This document shows positions 53,816 to 62,137 of a stretch of DNA of 64,000 nt, one piece after another. The stretch lies in contig NZ_PDEP01000001.1 in the NCBI RefSeq assembly GCF_002554705.1, positions 310,001-374,000 on the forward strand. The letters run 5' to 3'. The notes beneath the pieces are model-generated. The model was not told where the DNA came from and made no database searches. It saw nothing but the letters and a program-made list of their open reading frames with translations. The translations under genes were made by a program, and so were the position numbers. The stretch is from Longimonas halophila. Lineage in GTDB: Bacteria > Bacteroidota > Rhodothermia > Rhodothermales > Salinibacteraceae. Within the stretch, counting starts at the first letter, position 1, and every line of letters starts with the position of its first letter.

Positions 53816-54448
53816 ATGCTTGACGAGCTCTTCCGCTTCTTGAAAGACGAGGACTTCCAAAACCCTGCGTCGGGACACATGAACTTCCCGGCATATCTGT
53901 ACGCCTACCCGGCAGAAAACGAGTACGCCTTTCGAGAGGCGCTCCCCCGGCTCAAGGAGCAACTGGCGCGCCCGCCCGTGCATCAGGTGCCCTACATCCT
54001 CAATGTGTTCGATCATTTTGTTGAGGCTCTCCGCACAACAACCTACGGCGACACGCCCTACCTGGACACGATTCTGGAGCATGAGCAAGACACGCCCAAG
54101 CGAACCCGTCGCCTGATTAACCAAGTGCTCGGCAGCGAAAGCGGGTTCTATGCGTCGATTCACGAAGCGATGCGTGCGCACCAGAAGAAGGCCACCGGCA
54201 AGGAAAAACGAACGTATGCATTCGTGCATGGGTGGGGAAGTATCCATCCGTACTTGACCGCGCACCAGTTTATGGGATGTATGGAGCCACTCGTAAATGA
54301 CTACAAGCTGATTCTTTTCTATCCGGGCACCTACCACAACGACCGCCTTCAATTTCTGGGGCGTGTAGACGGGCGCGGGCCATACCGGGCGCAATCCCTC
54401 AACGCACAGATCGAATCGGATGTATCACGGGCGACAATGACCACGTAG
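53816..54448 (+). CDS. brxB: BrxB (BREX, DUF1788)
   Basis: This 210-residue BREX core protein of the DUF1788 family starts MLDELFRFLKDEDFQNPASG. It carries VPYILNVFDHFVEALRTTTY and AFVHGWGSIHPYLTAHQFMG, then LVNDYKLILFYPGTYHN, typical of BrxB. It is thought to join a complex with BrxC, PglX and PglZ. It lies between brxA and brxC in the standard order. Confidence 0.92.
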   Translation: MLDELFRFLKDEDFQNPASGHMNFPAYLYAYPAENEYAFREALPRLKEQLARPPVHQVPYILNVFDHFVEALRTTTYGDTPYLDTILEHEQDTPKRTRRLINQVLGSESGFYASIHEAMRAHQKKATGKEKRTYAFVHGWGSIHPYLTAHQFMGCMEPLVNDYKLILFYPGTYHNDRLQFLGRVDGRGPYRAQSLNAQIESDVSRATMTT

Positions 54449-54523
54449 CTTCATACGCCCCCGGCTGTATAACGCGCTGCTTCCCGCATCCCTCTTTTCT
54501 TCTGCACCAGCATACCACTGTCT

Positions 54524-57500
54524 ATGCCTACTCCGCTTCATACGCTGTACGAGCGCGATATTGAGCGCAATGTCGAATCGGTCGCGGTTGTGGATAACCG
54601 GGATGAAAAGCTCATCGAGCAAGAGATCGATGAGTACTTCTTCACCGATCCGCTGCTGAGTCATGTGACGACATTTCTGGAGACGCTCACCGGCGCGCCC
54701 ACGCAAACAACGGGGTTCTGGATCAACGGCTTCTACGGTTCGGGAAAGTCGCACTTCCTGAAGTTTCTGTACTACCTCATGGCCCCGGCCCACCAACAGG
54801 CCGCGTTTGATCACTTCATCGGGAGCATCCGCGATTACGAGGGCGATCCCTTCGATCAGCCCATTCGGGATGCAGAGGCCGTGCAGTTGCGGAAAGCGAC
54901 CGAGGCGCTCGACATTGCGCCGATCATGTTCAACATCAGCGCATTTGCGCAGCAAGACGAGACCAACACGCACACGGTTACGCAGACGTTCTACAACCGC
55001 TTCAACCAGTTTCGGGGCTACCATAAGTCCGATCTCCGCATTGCCCGCTTCGAGCAGCAGCTCGATGAACGCGGCAAGCTGGAGGCGTTCAAGCAAGCTT
55101 ATGCCGATCAGAAAGGGGAAGACTGGGAGGCAAGTGCGCTCATGGCGGTCGACTTTCACCTTTCGGATGTCATTGAGGCGGTGAAAACCGTCTCTGATCT
55201 CGACCCGGCCTCCACCCGCAAGGCGCTGGAGCGAGAGGTCACGCCCTCTACCGATGCGTTTATCGACGAACTCAATCGGTTCTTGAGCGACAAGCCCGAC
55301 AATTACCGGCTCGTGTTTCTCGTCGATGAAGTCAGCCAGTTCATGGCGGGCAATGAGAACATGCTTGTGGATCTGCAGACGATTGTGGAATCCATCGGGA
55401 GCCGGTGTGGCAACAAAGTATGGGTGGCGGGTACCGCACAGCAGGAACTCAAGGAACTGCTCGATACAGCCGATGTCGATGACATCAAGGACGCGTTCGG
55501 AAAGATCATTGCGCGCTTTACGCCGCTTCCGCTGGAGGCGCAGCAGGCCGACCGCATCGCCAAAAAGCGCATCCTCGAAAAGAATGACGATAGCGAACGC
55601 ACCCTAAAAAACTTCTACGCCGAAAACGAGCGGGTGCTGCGCAACCAGTTTGCACGCGACAACGACGTGTATCGGGGCATCAACACCAAAGAGGAGTTTG
55701 TCGAAAGCTATCCGTTTGTCCCGTATCAGTTTACGCTCATTGAGAACATCATCTACTCGTTCGTGCAAGAGGATTTCCTCATGCCGGGGGTGAGCGGGAC
55801 CGAGCGGTCGCTCATTGGCATCACGCACGAAACAGCCAAAAACTGTAAGGACGAAGCGCTCGGGTACATCGTCCCGCTTGATGCCTTCTATAACAAGCAG
55901 ATTCGCGACAGCCTGAAGCACTATGCGCGCAAGCTCATCACCGACGCGCTCGACCTTCCAGACGTGCAGGCGCATCCGTTCTGGCAGCGCGTGGTGAAGG
56001 CGCTGTTTCTGCTCTCGCACCTGGTCGAGTCGAAGCAGATCAACTTCCCGGCCACGGTCGAAAACATCTCGTTTGTGCTGATGGATGAGGTCGATCAGGA
56101 CAAGGCGAGGCTGCAGCGCTCGGTGCAAGAGGCACTCGACTATCTGGTGAATCAGAACGTGGTGAGCAAGTCGGATGGGCAGTACCGCTTCCTGCAGGAA
56201 GAGGAGATGCAGATCAAGAAGCGCATCGACAACACGAAGGTGCGCCCTGGCAGTCAGCTCGACTTCCTGGAGAAGAACGTCGTAACGCCAGGACTGCAGT
56301 GGGAGCGCACTGCTCAGCTCGATGGGGCCAAGATCAAACTCAAGCGCAAAGTCGATGGCAAAGAAATCGGCTCCAGCGGCACGATTCCGGTTCAGGTGCT
56401 CATCACCAATAACCGCGATCCGAACCAGCTCGCCTTCGACCGGGGGCGCAATAACCTGGTGCTCTGCGTAAGTGAGGCGTTTGGGCCGGAGCAGCAGGCC
56501 ACGCTGCGCGAGGTCATTAAGGTGGATCTCTTCAAGCAGGCCAACTACGACAGCGCCTCGGGCAAGCGCCGCAAGGCCATCGATACCTTCGCCAAGCAGA
56601 GCAAGGCGAAGCTCAAGGCGCTGCAGAACTGGTTTGAGGAGGCGCTGCTCTCGTGCACCTACATCTCCGCGCAGCAGGTGCAGCAGGCATCCGACCATAC
56701 CGGCAGCACCGCCGAGGCACGCTACAACGACATCTTGGACGCGCACCTGCGTCGCATCTACAAGAAACGCGACATGGCTTACGGCTATGCCGACAGCCGC
56801 CGGGCACTGAAAAAGAAAGTGGCCGAGCCGGGCGATCTCAACGACTCGCTGACGACGCCCGAGCAGGAGGTGCACAGCCACCTGATGCGGCAGGCTATCC
56901 CGAACGTGCGCGACGTGATCAATCACTTTTCGGGCGTACCCTACGGATGGCAAGACACCGAAACGTTGCATCTGCTTCTAAACCTGCGCAAGAAGAACAA
57001 GTGGCGCTTTAAGTGGAACAGCGAAGAGATCAACACAGACACGTTTGCCGAGCAGGCCGTGAACCGAAGCGAGCAGGCGTCTATCACGCTGCACGAGCAA
57101 GAGTCGATCGACCCGGCGCTGCTCCACAACGTGCACGAGGCCATCAACCGCACGATCTTCAACAAGGCGCTGATTCCACAAGAAACCGATCCGCGAGCGC
57201 TCAACCAGGCCATCGAGTCGCAACTTACGGAGCAGCGGCAGACGTACGACCAGCTCGCAACCGAGTATCGCGATGCGCCCTTCGCGCACCACTTTGCGGC
57301 CATTCGCGACGCGTTCGACGACGTGCTCGATGTGCGCGGCACGGAAGCGCGCTTCCAGCAGATCATCCAGCAGGCCGATGCGCTTGGCGAGCAGCTCGAC
57401 ACCGCCGTGCAGCTGGAGCAGTTCGTGAAGACCAATGGCGAACCCTACATGGAAATGCGCGCCTTCGTATCCCGCAAAAAAGGGGAGTTCGAGGCGCTGC

Positions 57501-58144
57501 AGGAGAGCGACCGCGCCTACGCCGAGAAGCTCGTTCACCACGTAGAGCAGAACGACCGCCCCGACACCGACTTCCGCACGATGAAGCAGTTCTACGAATC
57601 GGTGCAAGAGGCGCTTAGCAAGCAGATCGACACGCTGCGCAACGAGGTGCAGTCGACCTACGCCGAGGCGCTCGATGCCCTTGAATCCTACCGCGACGAG
57701 CATGATGTGGACAACATCCTGCCCGAGCGCGAGCAGGTGCTGCAAGCAATCGAGCAGTACGATAGCGTGCAGCAACTCGAACTGGAGAAACGCTCCGTAA
57801 GCGACTTCCAGACCCGCTACCGCACACAGATCCGGCAGGCTGCCGAAGAGCGGCGCGCCCGGCAGCAACGCGCCAAACAGCAGCAGGACGCCCAGCAACG
57901 CGCCGACAGTGCAGACAGCGACGCGACAGATGATGCACCTGCAGGCGATGAACCCGCGCCCGACCTCGAACCTGCGCCCAACGAAGGGCCTGCTCCGCGC
58001 CAGACCGTCACGTTCTCGGTGGCCGACGCCGTGGGGACGCCCGATCTCGAAAACGAGGACGATGTCGACGCTTTCGTGCAATCGCTTCGTGACAAGCTCA
58101 TGCAAGAGGTGAGCGACGACACCGTCATCATGATCGTGCGGTAG
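54524..58144 (+). CDS. brxC: BrxC, BREX P-loop ATPase
   Basis: This 1206-residue AAA-type ATPase is the largest of the BREX core. The Walker A is in NGFYGSGKSHFLKFLYYLM (Lys near 75), and the Walker B-like YRLVFLVDEVSQFM lies near 265. Further features are HVTTFLETLTGA near the start and a long charged, helical C-terminal half (QRQTYDQLATEYRDAPFAHH, EERRARQQRAKQQQDAQQRA) with coiled-coil character. An acidic tail (DSDATDDAPAGDEPAPDLEP) precedes the end. It is probably the motor or a platform of the complex. The frame is complete and follows brxB by 75 bases. Confidence 0.95.
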   Translation: MPTPLHTLYERDIERNVESVAVVDNRDEKLIEQEIDEYFFTDPLLSHVTTFLETLTGAPTQTTGFWINGFYGSGKSHFLKFLYYLMAPAHQQAAFDHFIGSIRDYEGDPFDQPIRDAEAVQLRKATEALDIAPIMFNISAFAQQDETNTHTVTQTFYNRFNQFRGYHKSDLRIARFEQQLDERGKLEAFKQAYADQKGEDWEASALMAVDFHLSDVIEAVKTVSDLDPASTRKALEREVTPSTDAFIDELNRFLSDKPDNYRLVFLVDEVSQFMAGNENMLVDLQTIVESIGSRCGNKVWVAGTAQQELKELLDTADVDDIKDAFGKIIARFTPLPLEAQQADRIAKKRILEKNDDSERTLKNFYAENERVLRNQFARDNDVYRGINTKEEFVESYPFVPYQFTLIENIIYSFVQEDFLMPGVSGTERSLIGITHETAKNCKDEALGYIVPLDAFYNKQIRDSLKHYARKLITDALDLPDVQAHPFWQRVVKALFLLSHLVESKQINFPATVENISFVLMDEVDQDKARLQRSVQEALDYLVNQNVVSKSDGQYRFLQEEEMQIKKRIDNTKVRPGSQLDFLEKNVVTPGLQWERTAQLDGAKIKLKRKVDGKEIGSSGTIPVQVLITNNRDPNQLAFDRGRNNLVLCVSEAFGPEQQATLREVIKVDLFKQANYDSASGKRRKAIDTFAKQSKAKLKALQNWFEEALLSCTYISAQQVQQASDHTGSTAEARYNDILDAHLRRIYKKRDMAYGYADSRRALKKKVAEPGDLNDSLTTPEQEVHSHLMRQAIPNVRDVINHFSGVPYGWQDTETLHLLLNLRKKNKWRFKWNSEEINTDTFAEQAVNRSEQASITLHEQESIDPALLHNVHEAINRTIFNKALIPQETDPRALNQAIESQLTEQRQTYDQLATEYRDAPFAHHFAAIRDAFDDVLDVRGTEARFQQIIQQADALGEQLDTAVQLEQFVKTNGEPYMEMRAFVSRKKGEFEALQESDRAYAEKLVHHVEQNDRPDTDFRTMKQFYESVQEALSKQIDTLRNEVQSTYAEALDALESYRDEHDVDNILPEREQVLQAIEQYDSVQQLELEKRSVSDFQTRYRTQIRQAAEERRARQQRAKQQQDAQQRADSADSDATDDAPAGDEPAPDLEPAPNEGPAPRQTVTFSVADAVGTPDLENEDDVDAFVQSLRDKLMQEVSDDTVIMIVR

Positions 58145-58209
58145 TCAGGCGCATCCCGCACGTGCCGCCATCTTCAACCCCTTCTCACGCATCCACCCCC
58201 CATCGCTCT

Positions 58210-61200
58210 ATGGACACCTCTGCTCTCAAACCGTTCGCCCAGCGCATGCGCACCACGCTTATGGACGGCGTGGCCAACCGCCTTCGGTACTGGGGCTTTG
58301 CCGACGGGGCCGAGCCTACGCACACCGTAGAGCCCATTGAGGGCGGCTACCTCTTCCGCAACACCCCCGGCAACGACCCCACCGTGCCCAAAAAGTGGCG
58401 GGCGCTCAAAAAAGCGGTGCGCAACCACGGGGTAGACGCGGTGCAAGAGGCCGCTGCCGCCACCTGGTTCAACCGGCTGATGGCCCTGCGCATCCTGGAG
58501 ATGAACAGCTACGAAAGCACGGTGCTCGGCTACGCCCCCGACACCCAAGAGCCGCGCCTGCTCTACAACGCGCGCCAGGGCATCGTGCCCTACGGCACCG
58601 ACCGCCAGAAAAAGCAGGTAGAAGCCGCTCTGCAAGAACCCGACGACAACGCTGCCTTCCGCACCCTGCTGCTGGCCTACTACGCCGAGCACACCCTGCT
58701 CAACGATGTGTTTGGCCGCGTGAGCGACTACACCGAACTGCTGCTGCCCGCCAACCTGCTCGACCAGGACGGCCCCATCGACCAGCTTGTAACCACCGAG
58801 GCCATTGCCGACGACGACTACGCGCAGGTCGAGCTCATCGGATGGCTCTACCAGTTCTACATCTCGGAGAAAAAAGACGCCGTCTACGACAAAAGCGGCA
58901 AGTTCGAACCCGAAGACATCCCCGCCGCCACGCAGATCTTTACCCCCAACTGGATTGTGCGCTACCTGGTGGAAAACACCATCGGGAAACAATGGCTGCA
59001 GGCCGAGCCCGATAGCCCCCTTCGCGATGATATGGCATATCTGGTTCAGGGGGATACGCAGGCCGCGCCCAGCAGCAATGGCGCCAGCAGCCCCCAGAGC
59101 GAGATGTTCACAACCAAAGCATCGGACGCACCCCCAAAATCCAAAATCCAAAATCTACAATCGCTCCAGCTATTCGACCCGGCGGCAGGCAGCGGACACA
59201 TCCTGGTGGAGGGGTTTGACCTGCTCATGGCCATGTACCGCGAGCGCGGCTATACCGATCGCCAGGCGGTGGCGCACATCTTGACCGAGAATCTGAAGGG
59301 CCTCGATATTGACCGCCGCGCCGCGCAACTGGCCCGCTTTGCGCTGCTCATGAAAGCCGCCGAGTACGACCCGCGCGTGCTACAGCGCGACGTGCGCCCG
59401 CAGGTTTACCCCATGCCCGAACCGCGCTCGTTCTCGGATCCGGACCTGCGCACTTACTTCGACGATGCGGTGTTTGAGGCCCACGGCGAGAGCATTAAGA
59501 ATGCGCTCACCCTGCTGGCCGAGCACGGACAAAACGTAGGCTCCGCGCTCCAATTCGATCTCCCCGACGAGGCCCGCACCGCCATTGCCCAGGAAGTTGC
59601 TCACTGGGATACCAAGACCGATGGCGAAGCCATCACCAAGCTGACGGATCAGGAACTGGTGCATGAGCTAAACGCCTACCTGAAGCCCATCCTGCTGATG
59701 ACCGGCACCTACCCGGCGGTGGCCACGAACCCGCCGTATGCCAGCAGCCGCAATATCAATAAGCCGCTCAAGAACTATCTGAAGGAGCACTACCCGCGTG
59801 CAAAGAAAGATCTGTTTGCGACATTCATGCAGGTGCTGCCAGACCGTACGGTGCCGGGGGGGCGCTTTGCGTTCATTACGCCGCCCTCGTGGATGTTCTT
59901 AAGCTCGTACGAGGACCTGCGCACGCACTACATTGACGATTACTTCTTTGACAGCCTGCTGCATCTCAGCCGGGGCATCTTCGGGGCAGACTTTGGTTCG
60001 GTGGCGACGGCGGTGCAGAAAGCCGGACAGCAGGGCCGCACGGGCACGTACTTCCGACTCATTGAGCGCACCTTCCAAGAGTTCCACGCGCGTCATCTCC
60101 ACGACCTGTTCCGCCGCGTGATGGACAACCCGGACTTTCGCTACGACTTTTCGACGTACAATAAGGACGGCTCGATTCCTGAAACCTCCGATCCTGACGG
60201 CCAGCAACTCTATTACCCCGACGTCGATCAGCGGGACTTTGAGAAGATTCCGGGGGCGCCGATTGCATATTGGGTGCCTGCCCAAATAGTATCGGTTTTT
60301 GAAGAATCTGAGCGTGTTGGAAGTGTCTATGATGTTGTGCATGGTATGACGACAGGAAAGAATAGGCAATTTCTGCGCGCTTGGCATGAGCCATCACGTA
60401 GTAACATAGTTCTTAACAGCTCCTCACTGAAAGAATTTGAAAGTAGTGGATCAAAATGGGCACCCTACGACAAGGGAGGTGAGTTTAGAAAATGGTATGG
60501 CAACTGGAGATTTGTCGCAGCTTATGATTCTGATTCTCGTAAGTCAATGAAAAGCCTTTCAGGCCACAGGCACGATGGTGCCGATTACTTCTTTTATCGG
60601 AGCCTTACTTGGTCAGATATATCATCAGGAAACTTTGGAGTTAGGTTTTCACCTGAAGGATCACTGTTTGACGCGACAGGCCATTCAATATTCGAGAACA
60701 AGAAGAGCTTGTGGGTTCTACTTGCATTTTTGAACTCCCCAGTTGTTGAATATATTCTTCACGCAATGAATCCGACAATGCACTACCAAGTCGGAAATAT
60801 TAGAAGTTTGCCAGTCAAGGAAGCAGGCTCTGAAGACAGAGAGCATATCGAAACACTTGCAACAGATTGTATCTCGAAATCTAAACATGACTGGGACTCC
60901 CGCGAAACCTCCTGGGACTTCACCCAGCACCCGCTCATCCAGCAGAACGCGCCTACGCTCCGCGCCGCCTACACCGCCTGGCAGGAGCAGGCTACCGACG
61001 ACTTCCTGCAGCTTCACGCCAACGAAGAAGAACTGAACGAGATATTTATCGACCTCTACGGGCTGCAGGACGAACTGAGTCCCCGCGTCGCCCTCGATGA
61101 CATCACCATCCTGGACGACGAACTCGATTGGGACGCCGTAGACGCGCTGGATGCCGAGCGCGACCGCCTGACCGACAATGAACTGCGCGCCCGCTTCCTC

Positions 61201-62016
61201 GAAGACGACCCCGATGAGGCGCTCTTCAAGATGGAAGTGCCCATCCGGCAGCTCCTCAGCTACAGCATCGGCGTCATGCTGGGCCGCTACCGCCTGGGGC
61301 ACGACGGATTGCACATCGCCCACCCCAACCCGTCTGGCGACGAAGTCGCCCCGTACGAGGTGCCCACACCGCTCTGCGGGTCCGAACCCGAGGGCACGAC
61401 CCGGTTCGAGATCGACGACGACGGCATCGTCCCGCTTATGGGCCCCGACAGCCCCTTCAGCGACGACGCCACCTACCGCATGCGCGAGATTTTGCGTCTC
61501 CTCTGGGGCGAAGACGAAGAAACCCACAGCATGAACGTCATCAACCGGGCGCTCTCCATCGGGCGCAGCCGCGGGCTGAAGCGCGACTACGAGAAAACGA
61601 TGGACGAGTGGCTGGTGAACGACTTCTACGACGACTACCACAAGAAGCAGTACAGCGTCCCGTACTACGGCAAAAAGCCCATCTACTGGCTGTTTCAGAG
61701 TCCGAAAGGGCACTTTCAGGTGCTGGCCTACATGCACCGCATGACCAAATTCACCGCTCAGGAAGTGCGGCGGCAGTACCTGCACACGTATCAGGACCAC
61801 CTGGGCAGCGCCATCGACGCGCTGGAGGCGATCCCCGAAAGCGAGCGCACCGCCGCCGACGTGAAGCAGCTCGACCGCCTCCACGAAAAAGCCGCCGACG
61901 CCACCGCCTACGACGAGATCCTGAAAGACGTGGCCAACCAGCAGATCGAGATCGACCTTGACGACGGCGTGCAGCATAACTACCCCAAGTTCGGCAAGGC
62001 CCTGGCCGACCTGTAG
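58210..62016 (+). CDS. pglX: PglX, BREX adenine-specific DNA methyltransferase
   Basis: This 1268-residue methyltransferase marks host DNA on one strand of a short site and is needed for BREX immunity. Motif I is FDPAAGSGHI (Asp near 323) and motif IV VATNPPYASSRN (near 507). Between them lie DIDRRAAQLARFALLMKAAE and other N6-adenine methylase parts. The target-recognition part begins near residue 680. Base composition is clearly AT-richer at 60264-60895 than in the rest of the gene, so that segment looks imported. An in-frame AAAATCC-type repeat (PPKSKIQNLQS, near 59136-59160) lies just before motif I. Despite these the frame is intact. It is 65 bases after brxC. Confidence 0.95.
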   Translation: MDTSALKPFAQRMRTTLMDGVANRLRYWGFADGAEPTHTVEPIEGGYLFRNTPGNDPTVPKKWRALKKAVRNHGVDAVQEAAAATWFNRLMALRILEMNSYESTVLGYAPDTQEPRLLYNARQGIVPYGTDRQKKQVEAALQEPDDNAAFRTLLLAYYAEHTLLNDVFGRVSDYTELLLPANLLDQDGPIDQLVTTEAIADDDYAQVELIGWLYQFYISEKKDAVYDKSGKFEPEDIPAATQIFTPNWIVRYLVENTIGKQWLQAEPDSPLRDDMAYLVQGDTQAAPSSNGASSPQSEMFTTKASDAPPKSKIQNLQSLQLFDPAAGSGHILVEGFDLLMAMYRERGYTDRQAVAHILTENLKGLDIDRRAAQLARFALLMKAAEYDPRVLQRDVRPQVYPMPEPRSFSDPDLRTYFDDAVFEAHGESIKNALTLLAEHGQNVGSALQFDLPDEARTAIAQEVAHWDTKTDGEAITKLTDQELVHELNAYLKPILLMTGTYPAVATNPPYASSRNINKPLKNYLKEHYPRAKKDLFATFMQVLPDRTVPGGRFAFITPPSWMFLSSYEDLRTHYIDDYFFDSLLHLSRGIFGADFGSVATAVQKAGQQGRTGTYFRLIERTFQEFHARHLHDLFRRVMDNPDFRYDFSTYNKDGSIPETSDPDGQQLYYPDVDQRDFEKIPGAPIAYWVPAQIVSVFEESERVGSVYDVVHGMTTGKNRQFLRAWHEPSRSNIVLNSSSLKEFESSGSKWAPYDKGGEFRKWYGNWRFVAAYDSDSRKSMKSLSGHRHDGADYFFYRSLTWSDISSGNFGVRFSPEGSLFDATGHSIFENKKSLWVLLAFLNSPVVEYILHAMNPTMHYQVGNIRSLPVKEAGSEDREHIETLATDCISKSKHDWDSRETSWDFTQHPLIQQNAPTLRAAYTAWQEQATDDFLQLHANEEELNEIFIDLYGLQDELSPRVALDDITILDDELDWDAVDALDAERDRLTDNELRARFLEDDPDEALFKMEVPIRQLLSYSIGVMLGRYRLGHDGLHIAHPNPSGDEVAPYEVPTPLCGSEPEGTTRFEIDDDGIVPLMGPDSPFSDDATYRMREILRLLWGEDEETHSMNVINRALSIGRSRGLKRDYEKTMDEWLVNDFYDDYHKKQYSVPYYGKKPIYWLFQSPKGHFQVLAYMHRMTKFTAQEVRRQYLHTYQDHLGSAIDALEAIPESERTAADVKQLDRLHEKAADATAYDEILKDVANQQIEIDLDDGVQHNYPKFGKALADL
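60264..60895 (+). other. AT-rich, probably exchanged target-recognition segment of pglX
   Basis: Within pglX, about 630 bases (residues ~685-895) have far more A/T and different codon choice (AGA, AAA, TTA-type) than both sides. The edges are sharp: GC-rich DNA returns at CCGCGAAACCTCCTGGG. The position matches the target-recognition region of PglX, as expected for a specificity swap by recombination. Confidence 0.7.
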
Positions 62017-62038
62017 CGCCCGCGTAACGCAAAAGAAA

Positions 62039-62071
62039 AGACCTGACAGGTTTTGGAAACCTGTCAGGTCT
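62039..62071. repeat. 33-bp perfect hairpin between pglX and pglZ
   Basis: AGACCTGACAGGTTT (62039-62053), a 3-base loop, and its exact complement to 62071. It lies 23 bases after the pglX stop, inside the BREX operon. No T run follows, so it is not a standard terminator. Similar ACCTGACAGGT palindromes are dispersed in many Bacteroidota. Confidence 0.7.
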
Positions 62072-62137
62072 ACACCAGCATTGACAGCGACAAAACAGCG
62101 CACGCCCTTGCATCCCTAATAACACCGTTCGCATTCC

